Assembly (NCBI GenBank): GCA_947085425.1
Contig: CAMTWK010000030.1
Coordinates: 1 to 38,272, forward strand
Direction of reading: 5' to 3'
Source: UKL13-2 sp947085425
Lineage (GTDB): Bacteria; Pseudomonadota; Gammaproteobacteria; Burkholderiales; Usitatibacteraceae
Length of the DNA stretch: 38,272 nucleotides
The translations under genes and the position numbers were made by a program. The notes under the pieces were generated by a model. It saw nothing but the letters and a program-made list of their open reading frames with translations, had not been told where the DNA came from and searched no databases. Positions within the stretch are counted from its first letter, which is position 1. Each line of letters starts with the position of its first letter. This document shows positions 17,563 to 26,749 of the stretch, piece after piece.

Positions 17563-17835
17563 TTAGACGAGCTTGGTAAGCAATGGGTTGTTGAAGGCGA
17601 ACAACATTGCCAGACCCACGCCGATAATAAACGCCGCGTCAATCAGACCCAACAACAGGAACACTTTGCCCTGAAGCTGCGGAATGAGTTCCGGTTGGCG
17701 GGCGGCGGATTCCAAAAACTTGGAACACATCATGCCCACGCCGATACAGGCGCCGATAGCACCCAGGCCGATAATGATGCCGATGGCAATTGCTGTATAT
17801 CCTTGAACCATGGCGATCAGTGCGATTTTTTCCAT
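17563..17835 (-). CDS. atpE: F1Fo ATP synthase c subunit
   Basis: The c subunit forms the proton-driven rotor ring. The 90-residue hairpin has two membrane helices joined by the polar loop RQPEL (47-51). The ion-binding carboxylate is Asp66 in LLGLIDAAFIIGVG. An Asp here, without the Gln/Glu/Thr set of sodium-type rings, indicates proton coupling. The first helix carries the glycine-rich IGIIIGLGAIGACIGVG packing motif. It lies between atpB and atpF. Confidence 0.98.
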   Translation of the reverse strand: MEKIALIAMVQGYTAIAIGIIIGLGAIGACIGVGMMCSKFLESAARQPELIPQLQGKVFLLLGLIDAAFIIGVGLAMLFAFNNPLLTKLV

Positions 17836-17904
17836 TTTGTTTCCTTTCGAGTACGGACTACGTAGTTAACTAATCAAAATACCAAATTAAAACCAAACCA
17901 AAAA

Positions 17905-18696
17905 TCAATGGTGCTCGTGCGCCATCGAAAGATATACGACGGTCAGCATCATGAAAATGAATGCCTGTAATGCAACCACCAGAATGTGGAAGATTGCCCA
18001 GCCCGCTTGCAACAAACCGGCAAAAATTGCGCCACCAATACCGATAGATCCGAGCATGCCGATCAACAAAAAGATGACTTCGCCGGCGAACATGTTGCCG
18101 TAAAGTCGCAGCGCCAGTGAGAGCGGCTTGGAAATCAACTCAATCAGCTGGAATGCGAAGTTAAATGGCCACAACAGGGGGTTGCCACCAAATGGTGTGC
18201 AAAACAATTCGTGGATATAGCCGCCAAAACCCTTGGCCTTGATGCTAAAAACGATGACCAACATGATTACCGATAGTGATAACGCGGCCGTTGTATTTAA
18301 ATCGGTGGTCGGAACCGGCCGCCACACAGGCGCAAATAGGTGGGTGACCATCGCCAGCCAGTCGATCGGAATCAATTTTACCGAGTTCATGACCAAAACC
18401 CACATAAACACGGTTATTGCTAGCGGGGTAATGAAGTTGCGCGGGCCGTTAAAAACATCCTTGACCTGATTGTCAATAAACTCAACCAGCAACTCAACAA
18501 ACGCCTGACCGCGTCCCGGCACGCCGGTCGTCGCCTTACGCGCAGCCAACCATAGCAAGCCGAAGGTGATCAATCCCAACAACAGCGAGTTGACAACGGT
18601 ATCCAGGTGTATGACCCAGCCGCTCTCAAACGTAAAGTTCAGGTTTTTGAGATGATGCTCAATGTACTCAGAGGGGGAATTGTAGCCAGACGCCAT
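17905..18696 (-). CDS. atpB: F1Fo ATP synthase a subunit
   Basis: The a subunit provides the proton half-channels. I start it at MASGYNSPSEYIEHHLKNL (263 residues); the frame is open 36 codons further upstream, over the atpI end, but only the shorter form matches the family. The essential arginine lies in LSLALRLYGNMFAGE, and the C-terminal membrane helices end in TVVYLSMAHEHH. Conserved RGQAFVELLVEFIDNQV and GPRNFITPLAITVFMWVLVMN are present. It follows atpI after 16 bases. Confidence 0.97.
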   Translation of the reverse strand: MASGYNSPSEYIEHHLKNLNFTFESGWVIHLDTVVNSLLLGLITFGLLWLAARKATTGVPGRGQAFVELLVEFIDNQVKDVFNGPRNFITPLAITVFMWVLVMNSVKLIPIDWLAMVTHLFAPVWRPVPTTDLNTTAALSLSVIMLVIVFSIKAKGFGGYIHELFCTPFGGNPLLWPFNFAFQLIELISKPLSLALRLYGNMFAGEVIFLLIGMLGSIGIGGAIFAGLLQAGWAIFHILVVALQAFIFMMLTVVYLSMAHEHH

Positions 18697-18712
18697 GACG
18701 AATTTTTCTAAA

Positions 18713-19084
18713 TCATTTTGACAATAACAAGGACAAACCATGCCCCAAAAGGGCCACACCGAGCGCTGCAACCAACCATACAGCGTCAAACTTACCTGAT
18801 ACAAAAGCGCCAGACATCAGGCCGACGACAATCACAATCTTTGCTAATTCCGCTAACACATGCCTTAACAACACCTGGTTGCCGGACTTGGCGTCGACTT
18901 TCGACGACCGAGCCACAATGGCATAGGCTAAATTTCCTGCGATGATGATGAATCCGCCGCTCACGGCGGATACGCTAGCGAATTGCCCGCTCCAAATAAG
19001 AGCAATCAAGGCAAACGCCACAACTACAATCACCTGAATAGTCAAAACTTTTCGATAGGCATTGCCCAATATTGCGTGCTGCAT
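18713..19084 (-). CDS. atpI: ATP synthase subunit I (AtpI/UncI)
   Basis: This small membrane protein helps assemble the c-ring. The 123-residue form from MQHAILGNAYRKVLT has four hydrophobic segments (VLTIQVIVVVAFALIALIW; VSGGFIIIAGNLAYAIVA; LAKIVIVVGLMSGAFV; VWLVAALGVALLGHGLSLLL) and a conserved Lys/Arg-rich loop. The frame is open 67 codons upstream, but that part has no family resemblance and would overrun the predicted promoter. It is the first gene of the atp operon. Confidence 0.9.
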   Translation of the reverse strand: MQHAILGNAYRKVLTIQVIVVVAFALIALIWSGQFASVSAVSGGFIIIAGNLAYAIVARSSKVDAKSGNQVLLRHVLAELAKIVIVVGLMSGAFVSGKFDAVWLVAALGVALLGHGLSLLLSK

Positions 19085-19144
19085 CACTAGGCCAACCCTT
19101 AAAAACCGCAAACCAATCGAAAACCCCACCTGCAAAGCCCGTCG

Positions 19145-19174
19145 ATTATAAGCGCGGTAAACAATTGAAGTCAA
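19145..19174 (-). promoter_or_regulatory. Sigma70 promoter of the atp operon
   Basis: On the minus strand TTGACT (19169-19174) and a perfect TATAAT (19145-19150) are 18 bases apart. Transcription should start near 19138, leaving about 54 untranslated bases before atpI. The rest of the 324-base divergent gap (19085-19408) holds no gene. It contains a repeated TGCGGYCAAA motif near 19339-19368 whose role is unknown, and I found no clear promoter for the plus-strand gene. Confidence 0.8.
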
Positions 19175-19408
19175 ACTGAAATGCGGCATCGCAGCATTTA
19201 ATGGCACCCCAAAAACTTTCTTTAAGCGGCTGAAAATAAAAGGGGTTTTTTTACCCAGCCAGACATTTACGGCAAAAAATAACAAAATTTAACGGTTGGC
19301 GCGACAAACAATCAGGAACATGACAGCACGGCAAATGTGCGGTCAAATTGCGACTTTTGCGGCCAAAATTGACGCCATCTAGGCGAGACCGACGGTTCGG
19401 CGCAAAAT

Positions 19409-20365
19409 ATGGCAAATATGAACACTCAAAAAATCAACGTAAACGATGTTGGTGTGCGCGACGGCTTTCAGATCGAAAAGAATTTCATTCCGACTGAAAC
19501 CAAAATCGCCATCATCGACCAACTCACGACCACCGGGCTCGCAAAAATTGAGGCGACTTCGTTTGTCCATCCCAAATTTGTACCGAACATGGCGGATGCC
19601 GAAACGGTGCTGCGAGAAATATTGAGACGGGAGGGGGTGCAAATTTCCGCTATCACGCCTAATCTCAAGGGTATGGAGCGCGCTATCGCGTGCCACCAAT
19701 CGGGCGGCCGTATCGATGAGATGAATCTGTTTATGTCAGCGTCGGAAACACACAATCGGGCGAACGTGAAAAGAAGTACTGATCAGTCGTTGGCTGATTT
19801 TGCGGTGATGGTGCCTATGGCAAAAGCCGCCGGCATTAAACTAAACGGCTGTGTGTCGACCGCTTTTGGTTGTCCGTTCGAGGGGCGGGTGGCGGAAGAT
19901 CGGGTGATGATGTTTGCTGAAAAATATCTGGCGTTGGGTTTTGATGGGCTCACCTTTGGCGACACCACGGGAATGGCCAATCCGCGACAGGTGGAGCGGA
20001 TGATGCGGGAGGCGCGCCATCGTTTCCCGAACACCGAAATCACGCTGCATTTTCACAATACCCGCGGCATGGGATTGGCCAATGTGGTGGCCGGACTCAA
20101 CGCCGGCATTACCAGCTATGACGCGTCCATTGCCGGTCTGGGCGGTTGTCCGTTTGCGCCAGGGGCGACTGGCAATATCTGTACCGAAGATCTGGTCAAC
20201 ATGCTCAATGATTTGGGCATCAAGAGTGGTGTTGATTTGGATATGTTGCTGGCGGTTGCCGTGAAAATACCGGCGGTGGTTGGTCACGACGTTGCTGGAC
20301 AAATTATTAAAGCGGGCAAGACCATGCACTTGCATATGGTCCCGGAAAAACTCTACGAAACGTAA
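19409..20365 (+). CDS. Hydroxymethylglutaryl-CoA lyase family protein
   Basis: This HMGL-like TIM-barrel aldolase (318 residues) cleaves, by family, HMG-CoA to acetyl-CoA and acetoacetate. The metal/substrate motif appears as VGVRDGFQ with R17-D18, whereas typical members have VGPRDGLQ. LKGMERAI, VSTAFGCPFEGRV, ITLHFHNTRGMGLANV (two His metal ligands) and the catalytic-Cys loop GLGGCPFAPGATGN are present. The V and F substitutions in the first motif leave room for a related acyl-CoA substrate such as citramalyl-CoA. There is no clear Shine-Dalgarno; a second ATG lies three codons in. No leucine-degradation genes are visible nearby, so the pathway is uncertain. Confidence 0.88.
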   Translation: MANMNTQKINVNDVGVRDGFQIEKNFIPTETKIAIIDQLTTTGLAKIEATSFVHPKFVPNMADAETVLREILRREGVQISAITPNLKGMERAIACHQSGGRIDEMNLFMSASETHNRANVKRSTDQSLADFAVMVPMAKAAGIKLNGCVSTAFGCPFEGRVAEDRVMMFAEKYLALGFDGLTFGDTTGMANPRQVERMMREARHRFPNTEITLHFHNTRGMGLANVVAGLNAGITSYDASIAGLGGCPFAPGATGNICTEDLVNMLNDLGIKSGVDLDMLLAVAVKIPAVVGHDVAGQIIKAGKTMHLHMVPEKLYET

Positions 20366-20395
20366 TTCAAAAACAATGAAAAGAAAGAAAAAAAG

Positions 20396-21139
20396 ATGAC
20401 CAAATCCTTTTTCAGGGCGGTGAAAAAAATATGCATTCGGTTGTTGGTGATTGCGCCAGCATTTTTGCTTGCACCGTTCACGGCGGCGGCGGCAGAATTA
20501 AACAGTGTGCGCCAACTTTCTCAATCTGGATTTGAGAGTTTGTCAAAAGACTTGGCGGCGGTGACCGCCTTGCGGGCGCTTTCGCCGGGGGTCACGTTGG
20601 GGCTGCTTGGCTTTGATGTGGGGTTGGAGGTTGGGGTAACAAGAATCGATCACGGGGTCATATGGCGCCGGGCAGGTGGCGGCTCGGTTGATGTTGTCAC
20701 GCCCAGACTAACAATTCATAAGGGGCTGGCAGCAGGTTTTGATATCGGTGCCACTGTGGGAAGCGTGTCCGGGAGTGGTCTCCAGACGCTTGGCGGAATG
20801 CTGCGTTATCAATTGGTTACGCCGGGTCTGGTTATGCCTGGCGCAACAATTCGTCTTAGCGGAAATCGGGAAATTGGTTCTTCGAGTGTGACGGTGCGTT
20901 CACTCGGTGCCGATTTAGTTGTCGCCAAGCCGCTGGTTTTGATTACGCCCTATGTTGGTATTGGCACCATCCGCACGGAGACCTCCGCTCCCGGTACTAT
21001 TTTGTCGTCAGTAAGCACCAGTCAGGCACGTGCTTTTGTTGGTTTTGATTCGCGGCTGGCTTTTGGCACCTTTTCGGCAGAAGTTGAAAAACTTGGCAGT
21101 ACCACCACCATTTCGAGCAAAATTGGCTTTCGATTCTAG
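20396..21139 (+). CDS. Predicted outer-membrane beta-barrel protein
   Basis: The 247-residue protein has a signal peptide with basic N-region and hydrophobic core (RLLVIAPAFLLAPF), probably cut after AAAA at residue 33. The mature part alternates short amphipathic strands and turns (GLLGFDVGLEVGVTRI, HKGLAAGFDIGATVGSV, LVLITPYVGIGTIRTE) and ends SSKIGFRF with a terminal phenylalanine, the BAM recognition signature. SLSKDLAAVTALRALSPGVTLGLLGFDVG resembles the opening of an uncharacterised proteobacterial outer-membrane family. Cargo and function are unknown. It is followed by the coiled-coil gene after only 34 bases. Confidence 0.78.
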   Translation: MTKSFFRAVKKICIRLLVIAPAFLLAPFTAAAAELNSVRQLSQSGFESLSKDLAAVTALRALSPGVTLGLLGFDVGLEVGVTRIDHGVIWRRAGGGSVDVVTPRLTIHKGLAAGFDIGATVGSVSGSGLQTLGGMLRYQLVTPGLVMPGATIRLSGNREIGSSSVTVRSLGADLVVAKPLVLITPYVGIGTIRTETSAPGTILSSVSTSQARAFVGFDSRLAFGTFSAEVEKLGSTTTISSKIGFRF

Positions 21140-21173
21140 TCACGAATCACGATTAACCCAAAGTGAAAAGACC

Positions 21174-23987
21174 TTGAGCAAATTAATCGAAGCTCTCAAA
21201 CGCGCCGAGCAGCTGCGAAAACAAAAGCGTGAGCAGGATGAGGCGCTTAAAGCTGCGCAAGTTTCTGTGGGTGAAGCTTCCAGCCTTGCACCAATCAGCA
21301 TTGAAGCTGCGTTGTTGGCTGAAGAAGTGCGCATGGCCGCAAAGGTCGTGCACGATTTATACGAGGCAGAACGGCGCAAGAAAACAGCCTTGAATGAAGA
21401 GGCGGCAAATGCCAACGATGAGACCGAGGCAAGCATTGCCAAACGGCAAGCAGAAGAAAAATTGGCGGAAGAGGTGCGCGCCCGGCAAGTTGCCGAGAAA
21501 AATGCACAAATTGCCGCCGATTCGAGGCAACAAGCGGACTTCGCCGCCATGACGGCGGCGAAGGCGCGTCAAGATGAAGAAAATAAATTGGCAAATGCGG
21601 CGAAAATGCGTGCAGACGCAGATGAGCAGGCGCGGTTAATCGCCGTACAGAGGGTCGAGGCGGAGAGGCTGGCTTCGGCAGCCAAAGCAGAGCACCAGGC
21701 GGCGGAATTGACGGCAAAAACCAATGCTGCGGCGCGCCTGGAGGCGGAAAAAAGCCTGGCGGCATTACAACAACAAAAGCAGCGTGCCGAACAAGAGCAA
21801 GAGGCGGCGCAGCGGGCCAATGATGCAGCCGCACGAGAACTCGCGGATGAATTTGTGCGTAAGGAAAAAGAGGAACAAGAGCTGGTCAAGGCGATCGAAA
21901 CGCAGGCCGCTGCAAATCAAAAAGCGGCAGAGGACGCTGCCAAACGCATGCAAATGTTGCGCAAAGATTGCGCACACAGACTGACGGAATTACAGCAGAA
22001 AAAGCAACGTGTTGAACAGGATGCGACCGCGTCGCAAAAGGCACGGGAAGCGGCGGAAAGGGGTTTGGCAGAGGAAGTTGCGCGCAAAGAAACAACCGAC
22101 AAAAATTTAATCGCGGCCGCGGAGGCGCGTGCGCAGGAGGAGGCAGAAAAGGCGGAGGAGGCGTTCAGACAGATGCAAGTGATGCGCGCCGAGGTAGAAC
22201 GCAAAACCGCCGAAATCACCAACGCAAAGATTGCCGGTGACCGCGCGTTGCTTGCCACGATTGCCGAGCGGGAACGGTTGGAACAAGAGGCAATGGATGT
22301 GGCATTGGCCGCAGAGACCGCGGCACGCGCGGCAATGAATGAGCTGCACCAACGCGCCAAGGGAGAAACCGCTCGATTAACGGTCTCTGCAGCGCAACGC
22401 GTCCAGGCGGAACAGGCGCGATTGGCGGCACTGGATGAACTCAAGCTTGAACGGCTTGCGCTTGAAAAGGAAGCGACGGCGGTGCAGACTGCGCGGACGA
22501 TCGCAGAGGCGAAAGTCGCCAAAGAAATTCAATTGCGTCAAGCGGCAGAAGAGGCTGCTCATCAAGCCGCCAAGCTAAAAAAGGAATCGGAAGAAAGCCT
22601 TGTAAAACTCGCTAAAGAGCGTGAACAGGCGGAAATTGCAGCTAAGGAAGCAGCGGTTGAAGCAGAGGCCGCTGCGCGCAAGGCCTCTGCTGAAATTGAC
22701 GCTGCATTAAAGGTGGAGGCGGACAAATTAAAAAGTGCTCTAGATCGCAAGACTGAGGCCGAAAAAGTCCGCCACGACTCACTTGAGGCGTTGAGAACGC
22801 GGCGCTTGGCGGAAGAAAAAGCGGTCGAGCAGGCAAAAGCGGTACGGCTGGCGGCATCGTCAAAAGTGGACGCGGAAACCACCAAACGAATTGCCTTCGA
22901 AGAGCAGGCGCTTGCATTGGCAAAAGAGCGTAAACAAGCGGATGAACAATTGACTCGGGAAATCAATGCCAGGTTGGCTGCGGAGGAGGTTGCCAAAAAT
23001 GAGGCGATTGCCCTCCAGACGACGGAACGCGAGGCAATTGTGCGGGCAAAACTTGCTGCCGAGGAGAACAGCCGGAAATTGGCGGCCCTGAAAGCAGAAA
23101 CCGACGCAGCCAAGGCGGCTGTTGCAGAGCGCCGTTCCAATCTGGAAGCGCAGCAAAAGCAGGCGCGAATTCTTCAGGATAAGCTTGAAGCCGAATTGGT
23201 GATCGAACGGGAAATTGCCAACAAGGATCAAGTCAGGCTGGCGGCGGCGGTCACGCAGGCAAAAAATGAGTTGGAAAAAATCGCCGCCAAGCGTGAAAAT
23301 TCAGAAGCCCAGTTGGCGAATGCAACTGAGGCACGGAAAAAAGCGCAGGCAGCTGCAAGCGCGGCAGCATCGGCGCGGCTTGAAGCGGATCGTCAGCTGG
23401 CAGATGAGGCCAACAGGCGCGCGCGCAGCGAACTTGAGCTGGCTGCAACAGAAAAGGAGCGGGAGGACCAGGAGCATTTAGCCGCCGAGGCGTTACGAGC
23501 CAGGCACGCGGCTGAGACTGCTTTGTTAAAAGCAACGGGTGCCAAAATTGTCGCGCAAAAAGCACTGGCGCAGAAGGCGGAGGACTTGGCCAGCCGGGAT
23601 CGTCATTTGACGACCGAATTGGTGGAACAGGAAAAGGTTGAAGCGCAAGAATTGGCGGCAATGACCAAGGACGATCAGGCTCAACAGGAGGACGCGGAAA
23701 ATCCATTGATGAACATGCATGTTCGCCAAACGGAACAACCGCCATCAAATTTTTTCAGGGTAGTTCGCTTCGCACTCATTAGTCTTGTGCTGGCTGCCAG
23801 CGGTTTTATGGCCGCTTCACTGTGGCCAGATAATCCATTGTTATCCGTAGATCGGGCCAACAATATAGCCGCACCATCGCCGCCGGTCGCCGTTGGTGTG
23901 CCTGCGACTGGTTTGGAACCAGGTCAGCCATTTGTTCTGAAATTGGATACGAATCTGACGCTCAAGCAATTGCGGACAAAATTGTAA
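21174..23987 (+). CDS. Very long coiled-coil protein with a C-terminal membrane anchor
   Basis: About 937 residues, of which the first ~855 are almost continuous Ala/Glu/Lys/Arg/Gln-rich helix, predicted long coiled coil. A membrane segment (FALISLVLAASGFMAASLW, about residues 866-884) follows FFRVVR, so positive charges favour an N-in orientation. A roughly 53-residue proline-containing tail would be periplasmic. The frame is open from 21030, inside the barrel gene; I place the start at a TTG (21174-21176) just after that gene's stop, with no strong Shine-Dalgarno, so this is uncertain. No enzymatic domain is seen. TolA-like linking or a scaffold is possible, but the orientation is the reverse of TolA. 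Low-complexity composition makes homology calls unreliable. Confidence 0.72.
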   Translation: MSKLIEALKRAEQLRKQKREQDEALKAAQVSVGEASSLAPISIEAALLAEEVRMAAKVVHDLYEAERRKKTALNEEAANANDETEASIAKRQAEEKLAEEVRARQVAEKNAQIAADSRQQADFAAMTAAKARQDEENKLANAAKMRADADEQARLIAVQRVEAERLASAAKAEHQAAELTAKTNAAARLEAEKSLAALQQQKQRAEQEQEAAQRANDAAARELADEFVRKEKEEQELVKAIETQAAANQKAAEDAAKRMQMLRKDCAHRLTELQQKKQRVEQDATASQKAREAAERGLAEEVARKETTDKNLIAAAEARAQEEAEKAEEAFRQMQVMRAEVERKTAEITNAKIAGDRALLATIAERERLEQEAMDVALAAETAARAAMNELHQRAKGETARLTVSAAQRVQAEQARLAALDELKLERLALEKEATAVQTARTIAEAKVAKEIQLRQAAEEAAHQAAKLKKESEESLVKLAKEREQAEIAAKEAAVEAEAAARKASAEIDAALKVEADKLKSALDRKTEAEKVRHDSLEALRTRRLAEEKAVEQAKAVRLAASSKVDAETTKRIAFEEQALALAKERKQADEQLTREINARLAAEEVAKNEAIALQTTEREAIVRAKLAAEENSRKLAALKAETDAAKAAVAERRSNLEAQQKQARILQDKLEAELVIEREIANKDQVRLAAAVTQAKNELEKIAAKRENSEAQLANATEARKKAQAAASAAASARLEADRQLADEANRRARSELELAATEKEREDQEHLAAEALRARHAAETALLKATGAKIVAQKALAQKAEDLASRDRHLTTELVEQEKVEAQELAAMTKDDQAQQEDAENPLMNMHVRQTEQPPSNFFRVVRFALISLVLAASGFMAASLWPDNPLLSVDRANNIAAPSPPVAVGVPATGLEPGQPFVLKLDTNLTLKQLRTKL

Positions 23988-24034
23988 AACACTATCACCC
24001 ATGCGGGTGTGCGGGCATTTTGGCGTGGAAACGC

Positions 24035-25447
24035 TTATTTGTCCTTGGTTTCCATTTTTAGATCTAATTCCGAAATTTTCCGCGTGAGAGTGTTCCTGCC
24101 AATACCAAGTAAATTGGCCGCTTCAATTCGCCTGCCATTGGTGTGCGCCAATGTTTGCGCAATCAATACGGATTCAAACGTGCGGCTCAGGCGCCCATGA
24201 ATGTCGCTTTCGCCGCGCAGCAATAATTTGCCCACCTCACTGGCAAGGGCGTTTGGCCATGCTTCAGGGGTAATTTGCATTGTTGATTCGCTGGCGCGAA
24301 GATCCGCCGGCAGATCCGTGATCTCAATTTTTTGACCCGGCGCCATAACCGACAACCAGTGGCAAATATTTTCCAGTTGGCGGACATTGCCTGGAAATTC
24401 CATTGCGATCAACAAATTCAATACGCCCTCGGATAATTTTTTGACCTCAATCCCAAGTTCGTGCGCACTCTTGATCAAAAAATGATGCGCCAGCAGGGGA
24501 ATGTCTTCGCGTCGTTCACGAAGCGCCGGCAGGCGCAGGCGGATAACGTTTAATCGATGATACAAATCCTCACGGAAAAGATGATTTTTGACGCGAGCAT
24601 CCAAGTCCTGATGGGTGGCGGCAATGACGCGCACATCGGCTTTTAACGGTGAGTGCCCGCCGACCCGGTAATACTGTCCATCTGACAACACACGCAACAG
24701 ACGAGTCTGCAACTCTGCCGGCATGTCGCCAATTTCATCAAGAAATAACGTGCCACCCTCCGCCTGTTCGAACCGACCGCGCCGTGTGGCAGCCGCCCCA
24801 GTAAATGCACCGCGTTCATGGCCAAACAGTTCACTTTCGAGAAGGTCTTTTGGAATAGCTGCGGTATTGATGGCGATAAATGGTTTTTGCGCGCGCGGGC
24901 TGTGACGATGCAGTGCGTGGGCAACCAGTTCCTTGCCGGTACCAGACTCGCCGGTAATGAGTACGGTCGCGTGACTTTGCGACAGGCGACCCACTGTTCT
25001 AAATACCTCCTGCATGATCGGGGCCGAGCCCAAAATTTCGGGCGCTGAGTTCAGGTCGCTTGGTTCATCGTCTGCCGCCACCCGGCACGACTCTTCGATC
25101 GCGCGCCGAATCAGGGCAATGGCGTGATCAATATCAAATGGTTTTGGCAGATACTCAAAGGCACCACCTTGAAATGCGGCGACCGCACTTTCCAAGTCCG
25201 AGTAGGCGGTCATGATGATAATCGGCGTGGCGGGTCGCTTGATTCTTAATTCGGCCATAAAATCCAGTCCCGACGCGCCGGGCATACGAATATCACACAA
25301 CACAACTTGCGGTGTTTCGCTTTTTAATGCGACCAACCCCTCATTGGCGGAGGCAAATGATCGGCGGGCGATGTTCGCACGGGCCAGCGCCTTTTCGAGC
25401 ACCCAACGGATGCTCTGGTCATCATCAATAATCCAAACGGGTTTCAT
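24035..25447 (-). CDS. ntrC: Nitrogen regulation response regulator NtrC
   Basis: NtrC is the sigma54-dependent activator of nitrogen-limitation genes. The 470-residue protein has a receiver domain (IDDD pocket, phospho-acceptor Asp52 in CDIRMPG, Lys in YLPKPFD), a sigma54 AAA+ domain (GESGTGKE Walker A, GAFTGA loop that contacts sigma54, LFLDEIGDMP Walker B) and a Fis-type HTH near the C-terminus (RRIEAANLLGIGRNTLTRKISEL). It starts 9 bases after the ntrB stop. It probably acts at the sites upstream of glnA at 29461-29553. Confidence 0.97.
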   Translation of the reverse strand: MKPVWIIDDDQSIRWVLEKALARANIARRSFASANEGLVALKSETPQVVLCDIRMPGASGLDFMAELRIKRPATPIIIMTAYSDLESAVAAFQGGAFEYLPKPFDIDHAIALIRRAIEESCRVAADDEPSDLNSAPEILGSAPIMQEVFRTVGRLSQSHATVLITGESGTGKELVAHALHRHSPRAQKPFIAINTAAIPKDLLESELFGHERGAFTGAAATRRGRFEQAEGGTLFLDEIGDMPAELQTRLLRVLSDGQYYRVGGHSPLKADVRVIAATHQDLDARVKNHLFREDLYHRLNVIRLRLPALRERREDIPLLAHHFLIKSAHELGIEVKKLSEGVLNLLIAMEFPGNVRQLENICHWLSVMAPGQKIEITDLPADLRASESTMQITPEAWPNALASEVGKLLLRGESDIHGRLSRTFESVLIAQTLAHTNGRRIEAANLLGIGRNTLTRKISELDLKMETKDK

Positions 25448-25456
25448 TCATTCACC

Positions 25457-26617
25457 TTATAAAGCGTCGCGCGACGCATCGTGCGGATCATCAGTGACAA
25501 CCGGAAGTAAAACAATAAATTCGGTCTTGCCTGGAACGCTATCAAATTCGATCACCCCGCGGTGTTGATTGACAAAATTTTGTGCAATCGACAGCCCTAC
25601 CCCGGTGCCCCCATCACGGCCGGTTACCAGCGGATAAAAAATCCGATCTTTAATTTGCTCCGCTACGCCCGGACCGTTATCCTCAATGCAAATTTCCAAA
25701 GCCAGTTGAAACCGCTCGCGAATCATCGTCACCTGTCTGGCGATGCGTGTGCGCAGGCGGACAATTCCCGCGCCGTTGGTTGCCTGGGCGGCGTTGCGGA
25801 CAATATTGAGCAATGCCTGAATTAGTTGCTCGCGATCGCCCATTGTTTCCGGCAGGCTGATATCGTAATCCCGGACAATGGTCAGCGTATTCGGAAATTC
25901 CGCCAATACGACCGACCGCACATACTCAAGCACTTCATGAATGTTGACGGTTTCAATGATTGGCAGTCGGTGTGGGGTTAACAATCGATCCAAAAGCGAT
26001 TGCAGGCGATCCACTTCGCTGATGATGACCTGGGTGTATTCAAGCAAAGCCTGGTCGGGCAATTCACGCTCGAGAAGTTGTGCCGCACCACGGATGCCGC
26101 CAAGGGGATTTTTGATCTCGTGGGCAAGATTGCGAATCAATTCCCGATTGAGTTTTTGTTGCGCGAGCAGTTTTTCTTCGCGGGCAATTTTCAGATGTTG
26201 ATCCAGCGGCTGAAACTCAATCACGATTTGTGCAAATTCGGCGGGTGTCGCCAAACAGGAGCAGTGCAAAGTTTGGCCTGAAGGGGTGGTCAGTGTCAGG
26301 CTGGATTCGTTGAATCCTTTTTGGTGGGTCATGACCTGTGTGAGCATTGCGAATAATCCGGTGTCGCCATTTCCATCGCCCAGCAGCCGGTTGAGTGTCC
26401 AGCCGGCGGCACTCTTGCGACTAAACGCAAATAAATTTTCGGCGGCGGCGTTGGCGTGAATCAACCTAAAGTCATGATTGACCACAATGACCGCAGTGGC
26501 AATTAATTCCAGGCCGGCATAGGACGCACTATTGGTGTGAACGGCAATATTTTTCACGGAAGACAGTTTAGGAATAGACAACGGGCGATAGGGATAAGCT
26601 AGCAATTTTCTTGCCAT
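25457..26617 (-). CDS. ntrB: Nitrogen regulation sensor histidine kinase NtrB
   Basis: NtrB phosphorylates NtrC, controlled by PII. An N-terminal PAS domain (about 40-140; AVIVVNHDFRLIHANAAAENLF) precedes a DHp helix with phospho-acceptor His in NLAHEIKNPLGGIRGAAQLL and an HATPase domain (NIVRNAAQA, EDNGPGV, GGTGVGLSIAQ). I start at MARKLLAYPYRPL (386 residues), an extension of about 30 residues over typical NtrB. A shorter start is possible, and no Shine-Dalgarno is clear. It is cytoplasmic, with no membrane spans. It is cotranscribed with ntrC and lies just downstream of a terminator, so it needs its own promoter or read-through. Confidence 0.95.
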   Translation of the reverse strand: MARKLLAYPYRPLSIPKLSSVKNIAVHTNSASYAGLELIATAVIVVNHDFRLIHANAAAENLFAFSRKSAAGWTLNRLLGDGNGDTGLFAMLTQVMTHQKGFNESSLTLTTPSGQTLHCSCLATPAEFAQIVIEFQPLDQHLKIAREEKLLAQQKLNRELIRNLAHEIKNPLGGIRGAAQLLERELPDQALLEYTQVIISEVDRLQSLLDRLLTPHRLPIIETVNIHEVLEYVRSVVLAEFPNTLTIVRDYDISLPETMGDREQLIQALLNIVRNAAQATNGAGIVRLRTRIARQVTMIRERFQLALEICIEDNGPGVAEQIKDRIFYPLVTGRDGGTGVGLSIAQNFVNQHRGVIEFDSVPGKTEFIVLLPVVTDDPHDASRDAL

Positions 26618-26663
26618 GATTGCCGATTTGCGACCGACGGAAGAACAATACAGCAACAATCAA

Positions 26664-26698
26664 TAAAAAAACGCCGAAGGCTCATCACCTTCGGCGTT
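26664..26698 (-). terminator. Rho-independent terminator after the DUF4124 gene
   Basis: An 11-bp perfect stem (AACGCCGAAGG at 26670-26680, CCTTCGGCGTT at 26688-26698) with a 7-base loop, followed on the minus strand by a T run (26665-26671). It separates the DUF4124 gene from ntrB. Confidence 0.92.
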
Positions 26699-26749
26699 AA
26701 CTTCGATCGGACAACCCAATCGAAAGGAGTCATGATTTAAAGTGGGCGC

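Noticed and set aside
21030..21173. Upstream extension of the coiled-coil reading frame into the barrel gene
   Set aside because: It overlaps 110 bases of the barrel gene, and its encoded sequence is not coiled coil.
23996..24009. CACCC-ATGC-GGGTG hairpin between the convergent coiled-coil and ntrC genes
   Set aside because: Stem only 5 bp and no T tract on either side; not strong enough for a terminator call.
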